From Laguncularia racemosa (Eukaryota > Streptophyta > Magnoliopsida > Myrtales > Combretaceae), in NCBI GenBank assembly GCA_037954665.1, contig JBBMOL010000008.1:8029559-8093558 (forward strand): a DNA stretch of 64,000 nt, in the 5' to 3' direction. The notes beneath the pieces were generated by a model. That model worked only from the letters and a program-made list of their open reading frames with translations. It was not told the DNA's origin and did no database searches. Position numbers and translations under genes: made by a program. Of this stretch, positions 33,150-44,043 are shown in pieces; the stretch's first letter is position 1; each line of letters begins with the position of its first letter.

Positions 33150-33600
33150 ATCCTCATTTATGTCTAAAATTACAAAGTTCACCGGGAAAATAAATGTTCT
33201 TACCTTAACTAACACATCTTTAATGATACCGATGGGGTACTTAAAGGACCTATCAGTTAATTAAATGCTCATATATGTTAGTTTAAGTTTCCTTAATCCT
33301 AACTTTTTAAAATATATGATGTGATATCAGATTTATACTAACACCTAAATCGACCAGAGCATCTTTTATTGATAAATCACCAATGAAACATGGTAAAATG
33401 AAACTCACTGGATCTTTTAATTTCCTTGGTAATGTGTTTTGTAAGATAGTGAAGCATTCCTCATTGAAGGTGACTGTTAAGACTTCTTCCAATTTCTTCT
33501 TACTTGAAAGTAGGTCCTTCAAAAACTTTGCATACTTGGGCATTTGTGATAAAGCCTCAACAAAAGTTAAGTTTATATGAAGTTATTTGAAATGTTCTAG
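33150..33600 (-). pseudogene. Element A aspartic protease
   Basis: The minus strand reads MPKYAKFLKDLLSSKKKLEE, TILQNTLPRKLKDPVSFILP and CFIGDLSIKDALVDLGVSIN. The active-site DLGAS is DLGVS here. After a stop at about 33307, further protease residues (YPIGIIKDVLVK, FVILDINEDINVPLILGCPF) are readable to about 33150. The arrangement equals that of Athila at 12251-12880. Confidence 0.75.
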
Positions 33601-34905
33601 AAACTTACTATACTGCTCCTCTGAGCGTTCTTTCTTAAGTCAAGCTAGGTAAGGAACTTAGGAGCATATTCTCTAACCTTAGGGGGCTGCTCCTTTTCCT
33701 CTGGCTTTTTAACTTCCCCTTCAGTTTGCACTTCTCCTTCATTCACTAGGAAGATTGCCTTAACTTGTTCCCTAGGATTGCGTTTTGTGTTTCCTAACAG
33801 AGTACCTTGGGGCCTTTCTAAAATCATCTTTGCAATCTATCTAACTTGATTTTTTTAATCTTCTTGATTCCTTAACAATGCTTCTATAACTTGGAAACGT
33901 GTTTTGGTGGTCTAGAAGAGCTTTGTCATCAAATCTTCCAAATTTAGCTTCTATTTTGATTGATGATGTGCTTATTGAAATCTAGATAGACCATTCTTTT
34001 ATTGATTCCCCCAAGAAAAATTGGGATGATTTTTCTAACCCAAATTATAAGTATTACTATAGAGGTTGTTTGGCTGCCTATTCGAGAGTCCTATAAAATT
34101 AGCATGTTCATTAAAATTAGAAATAAACTACGATTGACCTAGTTGCTATACCATGGAGATTTCGTCTATTTCCTTGCTGAGTGCTTTAACTTGTGTTACT
34201 AAAGCAGTAATAGCATCTACATCAAATACTCCTGCTACTCTTGGTTATCTAGCTTGTGTTGCATTCCACTGGTTGCTATTCATGGCCATGTTTTCTATTA
34301 AGTTTTAGGCCTCTTCAAGAATTTTGTTATTCAAAGTCCCTCTAGTAGCTACATCTACCATCTGCCTTATGGTTTGATTAAGTCCTTCACAGAAAGTCTG
34401 AATTTATGTTCATAATGGAAGACCATGATGTGGGCATCTCCTCAATAGATCTTTATATCTCTCCCATGTATCTTATAGCATCTCAAACTCCATTTGAGCA
34501 TAAGAAGAGATATCATTCTGTAATTTTGCCATCTTTGCCAGTGGAAAGTACTTAGCCAAGAACTTTTCTACCATCTATTCCTACGTAGTGATCAAATCCC
34601 TAAGAAGAGAATTCAACAATTGTTTAGATCTATTTAGTAAGGGAAAATTCATAACCTGATGGCATCGTCAATGGCCCCATTAATTTTGAAGGTGTCGCAA
34701 ATTTCCAAAAAGTTGGTAATGTATGCATTTGGATCTTCATCCTACAACCCATCAAATTAAATGAATTTTTGAACCATTAGAATAATATTGGGTTTAATTT
34801 CAAAGTTGTTGGCTACAATTATAAGCCTAACAACACTTGAATTAGCCCCAGTAAGTGATGGTCTTGCGTAGTCAAACATCACTCTCCTCTTGATTGTTGG
34901 CCATG
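33601..34905 (-). pseudogene. Element A gag
   Basis: With many stops and frame changes, the minus strand reads Athila-like gag: LNSLLRDLITT, VEKFLAKYFPLAKMAKLQND, SYAQMEFEML, DTWERYKDLLRRCPHHGLPL, FCEGLNQTIRQMVDVATRGT, VAGVFDVDAITALVTQVKAL, and then MILERPQGTLLGNTKRNPRE and EQVKAIFLV near 33645-33827. It is too damaged to make protein. Confidence 0.7.
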
Positions 34906-35090
34906 TTGATTGAGTGGTTATTGTCTAAGTCATGAGCCAAAACCTAATATCTTTGACTTGCTCTACGACATCCCATATGCATAAATAATAGAAGAAAAAC
35001 AAAACTATGGAAAATAGATATTAATAAAAAGTAAGCAATAAAAGAAATAATGACCATATTAACAAGATATAAGTGTTCTTAATATCCTTA

Positions 35091-35108
35091 TCCCTGGCAA
35101 TGGCGCCA
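35091..35108 (-). promoter_or_regulatory. Primer-binding site of element A
   Basis: The minus strand reads TGGCGCCATTGCCAGGGA, 6 bases after the 5' LTR end. It is the Athila-type site and close to TGGTGCCGTTGCCGGGGA in the autonomous copy. Confidence 0.8.
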
Positions 35109-35114
35109 AAAACT

Positions 35115-35256
35115 TGATATAGGGTTTATCTTACTACCTTAAACACATAGGCAAGTGCACCTATCAATCCTATAGTATAGTGAGTATAGACATTGAGTAT
35201 CGATCACATAGCGATTATGATTACTAGTAGTTATCTTTTTTTTCTTGTTATTTAAT
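35115..35256 (-). repeat. Element A 5' LTR, piece 1
   Basis: On the plus strand it starts TGATATAGGG and matches the left end of B's LTR (57030 on): 'CATAGGCAAGTGCACCTATC' and the following bases. It is interrupted at 35257 by solo LTR D2. Confidence 0.75.
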
Positions 35257-36334
35257 TGATAGGAATCAAAATTCGACAAGACCTATTATTAGGCAAAAAC
35301 TAAAGGATTTCGAATCTTAGCGATGAGGGCCCATTTTGAGAAAATTAACCCTAGAATTATTTGTTATCTAACCTCTTTTATCTTATTCATGTATTGTATA
35401 TTTCAACAGGTATACTTATTTGGCTTCACAAGGCGATGGACAAACTCACTAAGACTCAACTTGTGGGTTATCCATGGACCGACCTAAAAACCGAAGATGA
35501 GTTGAACCGACGAATTCCATTGCGAAGCTAGCTTGTTGAAGATTATTTTTCTGTATTTGTAATTTATTTTTGAACTATTTATTTTGTAAGCTTTATGGGA
35601 CATTTTATTTGGTTGTAATTTATGTTTTAGGACCGGCCACCCTATAGTGGCATAACTGTAATTTTCTAGTCATTTTAACCCTAAATAGAGCAAGTATAAA
35701 TACTTGCTAATTAAAGTTTTTAGGGACTTTTGAACAATTTGAGAAAACACATTTTTGTGCCATGAGAGATACCCTCTTACAAGCATTTTGCTCTTATCAA
35801 TTTCAAGTGTGAAATTGTGGCGAGTGGACTTGGATTTGTTGTGAGTAATATCAACAAATTACAAGTTGATCTTAATCCCAAACTAGTGCGTCATATCTGG
35901 TGAGGAATTAGTTAATTTATGTTGTTCTTGTTCACGTGAATTTAGGGTTCTAATTTCAGATTTGAAACTTTTCAATTTGAATTGGAATCTAAATTCATTT
36001 CCTATTATTCATCATTGAAATCTAGCAATTGATTGTTCTATATATCCTTTTGATTTCCATCTTCGTAAATTAAGATTAATTTGTGAGGAGTTGATCAAAC
36101 TAAGTGATATTGCTTGTTAGTATATTCACGCCTATTGTGGAGTTTATTTCATTGGATTATGTTACATGCTTGAATCAATTAAGCATATCTCCTTTTGGGT
36201 ATCACATCTTGCTCAGTTTTAACATCTAGATTTCTTAAGGAATTAGGGGTTTATCCTTCTTGTGTGACGTGGGTGTTGATTGGAATTCATCATTTGTTAT
36301 TTGATTGTGCTTAATCCCCTTTTGAGCACAAGCA
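35257..36334 (+). mobile_element. Solo LTR, family D copy 2 (1,078 bp)
   Basis: It starts TGATAGGAATC and ends GCACAAGCA, flanked by TTAAT (35252-35256) and CTAAT (36335-36339), a target duplication with one change. Matching LTR sequence of element A lies on both sides. It contains a palindromic TATA segment GCAAGTATAAATACTTGC (35690-35707). No protein-coding sequence is present. Confidence 0.75.
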
Positions 36335-36437
36335 CTAATTAGCAAAATTAAGTAAGTGAATAAAATTAATAACGAATGAACTAAGGAAAGCAATAATCAT
36401 TAAACGTGCACTTGGATATTGAATCCCCTTAGAATAA
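36335..36437 (-). repeat. Element A 5' LTR, piece 2
   Basis: The sequence from AATTAGCAAAATTAAGTAAG to ATTGAATCCCCTTAGAAT matches 28925-29035 in the 3' LTR. It stops where element B begins (TGATATTCG, 36438) and resumes at 62813. Confidence 0.75.
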
Positions 36438-37013
36438 TGATATTCGATCTTCCATTATCTAACTTTAGACCTATAGGCAAGTACACCTATCGAATCTATA
36501 ATATAGTGGATAAAGATATTAAGTGTCGATCCTATAAAGATTACGAGTACAAGTAATTACCTTTTCTCTAATTATCTATTTGACAAAATTAAATAAATGA
36601 GTAAATAACGAATAAATTAAAGAAAGCAATAATCAATAAAAATGTATTCAGGTATTGAATCCTCCTATAATTACTAATGTAATTAACTAATTATCATTCA
36701 AATTCTTATTTCATTCTTAGACCTTGAGAATTCCTAAATTGAACTAAAAGCTCTCTCTAGTCATACTAATTCTTAATTCTAGGTTGATTAATTGGAATCT
36801 CTTCCTAATTAAAACCATTAAAATTTTATTACATTCGATCTATGAATTCCACTATTAGGTTTCACCATAATTTGGAAAAATTACGTCATCCTATCTCTAG
36901 GATTGTATTCAACTCCTTTCAATTATGCTAAATCTATTCTTATATAAAATCTCTTGATCTTTATATCAAAATTATAATTTATATAAATAATTAGTACTTT
37001 ATAACCCTTATCA
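36438..37013 (-). repeat. Element B 3' LTR, internally deleted (576 bp)
   Basis: Both ends match B's 5' LTR: TGATATYGRTCTTCC at left and ATAACCCTTATCA at right. About 1.1 kb of the middle is missing, between 'ATCTTTATAT' and 'TTATAATTTATATAAAT'. Confidence 0.75.
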
Positions 37014-37030
37014 AATTCCTCCACACTTGA
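37014..37030 (-). promoter_or_regulatory. Element B terminal polypurine tract
   Basis: The minus strand reads TCAAGTGTGGAGGAATT before TGATAAGGG. It is one G-to-A change away from the run in A and Athila, plus a change at the start. Confidence 0.7.
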
Positions 37031-37049
37031 ATCTTTACTTGTCTTCAAG

Positions 37050-38415
37050 CAAGATAAACTTTAAAGATCAAGGACAAATTTCTTAATTAGTACTTAAAGT
37101 GATTACATTCATGATAAAGTTATTTTTCCTTAATATGTATATATATATATATATACATATATTTTACTTACTCACATTTAGTGTACTATAGATACTAATA
37201 TTAGAGTTCAAGAGTTAATCTATGAAATATCAAAATTTATCATGCCATTTAAATAAAAATTTACGAACCCAAAACCATACTAAACATTACGTAATCAAGA
37301 ATAAAGTTTTCAAAATTTTGTTAACTTAATTAAGGTATATACTTCCCCTTTTTTTCCCTTTAAGTACTATGATGTCCAAAAAAAGCCTTTTTTTTCTTTT
37401 TTCATCTATCTCTTGAAAATCCTTCCTAATTTTTTTTATAGAGTAATTTCATTAGTCAGTAAGTCTTAGATCAAATGATCTTAGGCTACTAGGTTTTGAG
37501 ATACCCCTTCAAACCTCTATTAACTCCATTACTTATTTCTATTAGTATTTCAATTTTCTCAAACTTTTCTCTTGACCCATGTAGCAAGCTTTAAGCCAAT
37601 GATCCTAAGTTCATCACTCAAGTCAACAGGTGTTATCCCCTAAAAGGCACCCCGTAGCTTAATTACTCGAGTCAACGAGGCCTACTACTGAACTTTATTT
37701 ATATATTTCTTTTTTTTTTCACTATTTCTATTTTATAGGAAGAGTATTCAAAAGATATTTTTTTTTTCAATTCAATTATTCGAGATCATAGTACTCATAA
37801 AGATTTCTAAAAGACATATATATATCAAAATAAGTTTAAAAACTCAAAATCCTAATTTTTTATTAGTAATATCCTTTCAATAGAGAGTTTCTAAATTCTA
37901 AGCGTAAATAACATATAACTTTTGATTTACTAGGATTTCACATTTCAACTCTAATATAGTATTCTAAATTCACTAATGAAAAAGTAAAAATATATCAAGA
38001 GAAAAAAAAATCAATAAATTATTGAATTATGAATGCAATGCAAAAATTTAACCAAAGGAGTAATTTATATGTAGGCTTATTATGTTACTCTCCCCCACAC
38101 TTAAATGATATATTGTCCTCAATGTATAAAATAGAATTGCAAAATAACAAATGGGGAAAAAATAACAAAAGACTTCCCTAATAATGCTTGATAAACTTAA
38201 AGCGCAATTCCTGCTTCTACAGGAGAGAATTTGTAACATGATTGATGAATGCGGGTGTGTAAAGTCATGTTGACTTTCTTCTATGTTTCTCGTGTCTTGA
38301 AATCATGCATTACAATACAAAGATCAAGGGAAATATTTTATTTTTTATATTTTTTAAATAACTAAGTGTAACTAAAAACTTAATATAAATTAAACTAAAT
38401 TATAAAACTAAGTAG
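37050..38415 (-). other. 3' non-coding region of element B
   Basis: Parallel to the A region, non-coding. It includes a TA-rich microsatellite (37135-37162) and an internal polypurine-like module (minus strand TTTAAGTGTGGGGGAGAGTA, near 38085-38104, with GAGGACAAT upstream at 38113-38121). Confidence 0.65.
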
Positions 38416-38469
38416 TACATAGGTTACCTCCCAAAAAGCGTTGTTGTTTAACATTGTTGGCTCGACGTT
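38416..38469 (-). ncRNA. Predicted double hairpin, element B copy (decayed)
   Basis: AACGTC faces AATGTT (5 of 6 pairs including one G-U) and TTTGGG faces CCTATG (5 of 6 with two G-U). Spacing and flanking text (GTTAAACAACAACGC, GGGAGGTAACC) match the Athila and A copies. Confidence 0.4.
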
Positions 38470-38595
38470 GTTACCTCTTTTGTTTAATCAAGGGGGCCGG
38501 CACTTATATTTCCAGTAGTCAAGTGTCTTGGATTTACTTGACCCTTTATATTACCACGTGTGATACTGTTGTATTCGGTCCTTGTGAATACCATC

Positions 38596-39105
38596 CTACA
38601 CATAAGTATAATTAAACAAGTTGGATGTATTCACTAAATAGCGGGTATTGTTATTATTTGGAGGATGTGAAATTGTGTTAGGCATTTTGAAAGTTTGTTC
38701 TTCATATCCTATTTTCAAAGTTAAAGTGCAATTACCTACATCTATTATTACTTTTGTAGTAGCTAGAAAAGGGCATCCTAAAATAAGTGGAGCATCTATA
38801 TCTTCATCAATATCTAAGATTACAAAGTCCACTAGGAAGATAAATGTTCCTACCTTAACCAATCCATCTTCAAAGATACCGATGGGATATTTAACAAACC
38901 TATTAGCTAGTTGAATGCTCATTTGTATTGGTTTAGGTTTTCCTAATCCTAACTTCTTACATATACAATGTGGCATCAGATTTATACTAGCACCTAAATC
39001 AGCTAAAACACATTTATTGATAAAATACCAATGAAGCATGGTAAAATAAAACTCCCTAGATCTTTTAATTTCTCTGGCAACTTGTTCTACAAGATAGTGG
39101 AGCAT
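38596..39105 (-). pseudogene. Element B aspartic protease
   Basis: The minus strand is open for 169 residues: CVLADLGASINLMPHCICKK with the DLGAS active site, PIQMSIQLANRFVKYPIGIF, FLVDFVILDIDEDIDAPLIL and GCPFLATTKVIIDV. It is the best preserved protein of the A/B family and has the Athila-type fold order. It ends in NLFNYTYV, where pol would continue in an autonomous element, and runs into non-coding sequence instead. The upstream half of the domain (39106-39230) has stops. Confidence 0.8.
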
Positions 39106-39229
39106 TCCTCATTGAGGGTGATTGTTGAGACTTCTTCTAGTTTCTTCCTATTGGAAAGCTAGTCCTTCAAGAATTTTACATATTAAAGCATCTGCAATAA
39201 AGCCTCACAAACGGTAAGTTTATATTAAG

Positions 39230-39430
39230 TTACTTGAAAAGTTCCAAAAACTTACTATACTGCTTCTCTAAGTGTTCTTTCTTGAGTTGAGTTAGGTAAG
39301 GAATTTTTGGAACATACTCTCTTTTCTTTAGGGGTTGCTCCTTCTCCTTTGTTGTTTTAATTTCCCTTTTAGTTTGCACTACTTCTTCATCAACTAAGAA
39401 GATTGCTTTGACATGTTTCCTAGGGTTGGG
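39230..39430 (-). pseudogene. Element B gag-protease linker
   Basis: The minus strand reads PRKHVKAIFLVDEEVVQTKR, EKEQPLKKREYVPKIPYLTQ and LEKQYSKFLELFK, equal to the linker before protease in A. It is cut at 39430 by the chromovirus insertion and its TSD (CTCTA, 39431-39435). Confidence 0.75.
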
Positions 39431-39435
39431 CTCTA

Positions 39436-40186
39436 TGATGAAGATCACATTAAGAGAATTAGTCCAAAGATGATCAAAGACAAGATAAGGGGTTGGGAAC
39501 AAAGAGCACAAGCCTATTTGAAGCGCAAATCACAAAGATGGAAGTCAAGGATGGAATCAAAGGTCGACAGTTTCAAGATTGTTGAAGACCGTCGACCTTG
39601 GAGGCTTAAGCTACCAGCCTAAGTGGCTAGCTTTGAAGAAGGTCACTGGCCTAAGTGAACCAGTGTAAAACTACATGAAGAGATAGGTCAGCATTGTAAG
39701 TCATCGACCTAAGTGAGCTGGCTTTCAAAATAATAAAGGCTGGTTAGAAGTTCAAAACCAAGCAGCCAGCTTAGGTAGAATTTTAGGTCAGCTTTAGTCA
39801 AATTTAAGCCACTGGCGTATAATGTTTTCCTTAGTTGCAATTAGGGTTTTTTATATGTTTTGTGTGCTTTTGTTATGAGACTATAAATAGTCATTACACA
39901 TTCATTTGTGGGAATCTTTTGGCAAAGTTTATTCAAAATTTGAGAGAGAATTCTCTTTTATTCTTTAAAGAACTAATTAAACTTATTGGATTGTGAATCC
40001 ATAGTGTTCATCCAAAAACTTATCAATCGATTATTCCATAATCGATTGTGACGTTATCACAAATACCAAGGTTCTTATCTCGTTTATAAACAAAGGGTCG
40101 CAATGTCCATCATTCTTGAGAGATCCATAGGTTGTGAGGTTTGCAAATCGAGTGTCGGGTTTCTTCACGGGTTGGCAAGGTTCACA
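39436..40186 (+). repeat. 5' LTR of deleted chromovirus (about 751 bp)
   Basis: It starts TGATGAAG and ends about TTCACA before the primer site. It carries repeated 'GGCCTAAGTG' phrases and two inverted repeats (GGTCGACAG...CGTCGACC near 39570-39597 and AATCGATTATTCCATAATCGATT near 40025). Confidence 0.8.
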
Positions 40187-40191
40187 TCTTT

Positions 40192-40202
40192 TGGTATCAG
40201 AG
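40192..40202 (+). promoter_or_regulatory. Primer-binding site of deleted chromovirus
   Basis: TGGTATCAGAG, the initiator Met tRNA type, lies shortly after the LTR end. Confidence 0.8.
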
Positions 40203-40903
40203 TAATTAGGTTTGTCAGGATTGCCTATCCTTTTGTTATTCCAATTATCTGTTCTTAGATCTAGGGTTTAAATAAAAAAAAAAATCATTCTTTGAATTTC
40301 AATTGTTGCAAGTAGATTGAATTTGATTATTGTTAGTATTGAAAGGAATCATACACGATTCCTTTCTTCATATTCAAAAAAAAAAAAAAGAAGAGGAAAT
40401 TCGTAAAAGAGAGAGAGAGAGAGAGAGGAAGTAAAATCAAGAAAAAGGAATTCGTATAAAAAAAATTGAGATTGATAGTTAAGGTAATCCTTAGTTGAAT
40501 TCATAACCTTGTCAAATCGTATTACGAAACTGCTATTGCGAGAGTTGGGTGGATTTCTACTGGAACAAATCCGATTGGATTATTAGTTCCAAAAGAACCT
40601 AAAAGAGAAATTTTTTAGTGGGTAAAGATGGGTGAGAACAGTAGAGCAATTTGAGTGAAACACGTAAGCAAGTGAAATTAAGAGATTACATTTTATTACT
40701 CCTAACATTTTCTTGTGCAACAATATATCTTAAAGAAATTCTGCTGAAAGTGTAATGGGGGAATTGATGCAAAATTGATCGTGGAAACTCTAACTGCGGA
40801 GATGAGGAGAATGTTTAGAGTGAAAATGGATCAATTTCATGAGTAGATAGAGCATAATTTTGAGCAGTCATGGATTGCTCCTACTGGGCATAGGAGGGAT
40901 AAA
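40203..40903 (+). other. Leader of deleted chromovirus
   Basis: A purine-rich non-coding leader with a (GA)n microsatellite at about 40409-40430 and A runs. No protein is recognised. Confidence 0.6.
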
Positions 40904-41905
40904 ATGCCAAGAAGGGTAGTGCGCATGGAGGAAGACGAGTGGGATAGAGAAGGGTTAGCAGCTGATTCTGATCAAGATTCTTTCATGGGTTATAGGAGGA
41001 ATGTAGAGAGAAGTAGAGGAGCTAAGCATGAAGAAGGTAGCAGCCTATGGAACATAAAGATTAAAATTCCTTCTTTCCAAAGGAAGAATGACCCTAAGGT
41101 GTATCTAGAGTGGGAGAAGAAGGTAGAGATGAATTTTTAGTGCCACAACTATGCTAAAGCCAAAAAAGTAAAACTTGCTGCTATTGAATTTTCTAATTAT
41201 GCAATTGTTTAATGGGATCAACTTTTGTTCAATAAGAGGAGGAATAAGGAACCACCAGTAGGCACATGGGAGGAGATGAAGAGGGTCATGAGGAAACGAT
41301 TTGTACCTACATACTATTATAGGGAATTGTACAATAAATTACAAACCCTTAAGCAAGGCAATAGTAATGTGGAGGAGTGTCATAAGGAGATTGAGGTTAT
41401 CATGATCAAGGTTAATATTGAGGAGGACCACAAGGCAATTATGGCCAAATTTTTAGCGGGATTAATAGAAAGATTCAGAATGTGATGGAGTTGCAGCATT
41501 ATGTGGAACTAGAGGATATGGTCCATATGGCCATTAAAGTTGAGAAGCAACTCAGAAGGAAGAGCAGTAGCACCACATGTGCCATACCATACCAAGTTAT
41601 TCTAATTGGAGAGCTGACACAGGGGAGAAGGAAGAGAAACAACTCCATTCCAAACCACTACCAGAAAAAAAAAAAAATCAGACTTGGTATCTCATGAAAC
41701 TAGAGGTAAAATTGATTCTTCTACTTCTAGGAATCGAGATATTAAATGTTTTAAATTTCAAGGTAGAGGGCATGTAACTAGTCAATGTCCCAATATACGA
41801 GTTATAGTGATGAGGGATAATGGTGAGACTGAATCTGAAAGTGACTCGGATCATGAGTTTATGCCACCATTGGAGGATAGTGATGGGGAGGAGTATGCTA
41901 TTTAG
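40904..41905 (+). pseudogene. Chromovirus gag (deleted element)
   Basis: Frames read an acidic N-terminus, then NIKIKIPSFQRKNDPKVYLE, VKLAAIEFSNYAIV, GTWEEMKRVMRKRFVPTYYY, then AIMAKFLAGLIERFRM, with stops at about 41139 and 41210 and a frame change near 41484. The zinc knuckle reads CFKFQGRGHVTSQC, so the second Cys is Phe. It would not bind zinc normally. The order and text match gag of the element at 7667-24244. Confidence 0.8.
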
Positions 41906-41999
41906 GAGGAGTTGTTAGTAGCCAAGAATGCTCTGACTGTACAGGTTATAGGAGAGGAAAATGTGCAATGGGAGAATATCTTTCATACTAGATGCCTAG

Positions 42000-42400
42000 T
42001 TTAAAATAAGGTATGTAGTTAATTATAGATGGTGGGAGTTGTACAAATGCTGCTAGCACAACCATGGTGGAAAAGTTGGGGCTTCCTACAATTAAACATC
42101 CTTGTCCTTACAAATTGCAATGGCTAAACGATAGTGGTGAAGTTAAAGTTACAAAACAACTATTGATTTCTTTTAGCATTAGGAAGTATGGGGATGAAAT
42201 ACTATGTGATGTAATTCCAATGCAAGCTACACACTTGTTATTAGGGAGGCCATGGCAATTTGACAGACGGGTGAACCATGATGGATTCACCAACAAGTAT
42301 TCATTTGTACATGATCAAAAGTTTGTTACTGTCTGTCCTTTGAAACCTAGTGAGGTTTATAAAGATCAAATGAGAGTACAAAAAGAGAGAGAGTAAAAGA
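42000..42400 (+). pseudogene. Chromovirus aspartic protease (deleted element)
   Basis: It reads IIDGGSCTNAASTTMVEKLG, PCPYKLQWLNDSGEVKVTKQ, DEILCDVIPMQATHLLLGRP, WQFDRRVNHDGFTNKYSFVH and ends in the acidic/basic linker that normally leads to RT. The catalytic D in IDGGS is present. A stop occurs before it (near 42000) and after RVQKERE (42396). Confidence 0.85.
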
Positions 42401-42589
42401 GAGGATGAGTGGTAAAAATAAAATGAGTACTATTGCAAAAGAAAAAGAGGGTGGACAAATGGGGGTGAGTGGTAAAAATAAGTTAAGTGATATTGTAGAG
42501 GAAAAAGAAAAGAAGGGAAAAAGATTGAGTGTTGAGAGAAAAATAGAGTAGAAAGAAAATTTTGATAAGAGACTCAATGAGATTAAGAA

Positions 42590-43025
42590 TGTTCTATTTG
42601 CAGGAATAAAGAGATATGTTGAGGTACATGAAAAGGCCAAACTCGATATTGAGCTACAAAAGAAGTAGCGTGCTAAACGAACCAATAAAGGGCATCATCA
42701 AATGCTCTTTGAACTTGGAGATCGGGTTTGGGTGCACATACACAAAAAATGATTCCTAATACAAAGATGATCAAAGCGGTTTCCAAGAGGTGAGGGTCCA
42801 TTCCAAGTCCTCAAGTGCATCAATGATCACATTTATAGATTGGAATTGCTAGGTACATATCCAACTAGTGCTATTTTTTATATTACCGATTTGAGTCATT
42901 TTAATGCAGGTAACGATTTGAGGACAAATCCTTTTCAAGAGGAGGGGAATGATGAAGATCACATTAGGAGGATTGGTCCAAAGATGATTAAAGACAAGAT
43001 AAGGAGTTGGGAACAAAGAGTGTGA
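42590..43025 (+). pseudogene. Integrase C-terminal domain joined to protease linker
   Basis: It reads KRYVEVHEKAKLDIELQKK, ELGDRVWVHI, FPRGEGPFQVLKCINDHIYR, FYITDLSHFNAGNDLRTNPF, QEEGNDEDHIRRIGPKM and continues into the 3' LTR to 43025. About 3 kb of RT, RNase H and integrase core, normally between linker and this part, is missing. The junction lies near 42580-42600. Stops near 42552 and 42668 break it. Confidence 0.8.
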
Positions 43026-43528
43026 GCCTATTCGAAGTGCAAATCACAAAGACGGAAGTCGGGGACGGAATCAAAGGTCGATAGCTTCAAGATTGTTGAA
43101 GACCATCAGCCTTGGAGGCTTAGGCCACCGGCCTAAGTGGCCGGCTTTGAAGAAGGTCGTCGGCCTAAGTGAATCGACATAGAACTACATGAAGAGATAG
43201 GCCGACATTGTAAGTTGTCAGCCTAAATGAGCCAGGTTTCAAAATAATAAAGGTCGATTAGAAGTTCAAAACTAAGCCGCCGGCCTAGGTAGAATTTTAG
43301 GCCAACTTTAGTCAAATTTAGGCCACTGGTGTATAATGTTTTCCTTAGTTACAATTAGGGTTTTTTATACATTTTTGTGTGCTTTTGTTGTGAGACTATA
43401 AATAGTCATCACACATTCATTTGTAGGAATCATTTGGCAAAGTTTATTCAAAATTTGAGAGAGATTTCTCTTTAGTTCTTTGAAGAACTAATTGAACTTA
43501 TCGAGTTGTGAATCTGTGGCGCATCAAT
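42950..43528 (+). repeat. 3' LTR of deleted chromovirus, truncated (579 bp)
   Basis: It starts TGATGAAGATCACATTAG after a polypurine tract (CAAGAGGAGGGGAA, 42936-42949). It follows the 5' LTR to 'TTGTGAATC' and then stops within a few bases of the TSD. Confidence 0.8.
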
Positions 43529-43533
43529 CTCTA

Positions 43534-44043
43534 TTTCTAGGCAGAGTTCCTTAGGGTCTTTTTGAAATCATTTTCATAATCTATCTACTTGAGCTTCCAA
43601 ATTCCTAATGAAGCGCCTTTATTCCCTAACAACGCTTCTATAGCTTAGAAGCATGTTTCAATTGTTTAAATAAAATTTGTCATTAAATCTTCCAAATTTG
43701 ACTTTTGTTCAGGCGAGTGATGTGCTTGTTGGAATCTGGGTAAGTCATTCCTTAGTTGATTTTCTCATGAGAAATTGGGATGATTTCTCCAACCCGGATT
43801 ATAAGTAGTGTTGTAGAGGTTATTTGGTTACCTATGTGAAAGTCCTGCAAAATTAACATTTTCATTATAATTAGAAATAAACTCTACCTAACCTGGCTGC
43901 TATGCCATGGAGATCTCGTCCACTTTCTTACTTAATGCCTCGACCTGTGTTGCTAAAGCAGTAACAACATCGACATCATATACTCCTGCTACTTTTGGTT
44001 GTTTAGCTCTTGATGTATTCCACTAGTAGCTACTCATGGCCAT
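43534..44043 (-). pseudogene. Element B gag, C-terminal half
   Basis: The minus strand, with stops, reads KVAGVYDVDVVTALATQVEA, LSKKVDEISMA, NLYNTTYNPGWRNHPNFS and FKKTLRNSA. This equals the C-terminal part of A gag (VAGVFDVDAITALVTQVKAL). It is bounded by the Tat TSD GCCAT (44039-44043). Confidence 0.7.

Larger units (their letters stand above)
39436..43528 (+). mobile_element. Internally deleted CRM-like chromovirus (no RT, RNase H or integrase core)
   Basis: The 5' LTR (39436-40186, starts TGATGAAGATCACATT) is followed by a primer site, gag, protease and then directly the integrase C-terminus and a 3' LTR (42950-43528). Flanking CTCTA at 39431-39435 and 43529-43533 is a perfect 5-bp target duplication inside element B gag. 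The 3' LTR lacks about the last 170 bases of the 5' LTR. The protein style matches the element at 7667-24244. Confidence 0.85.
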
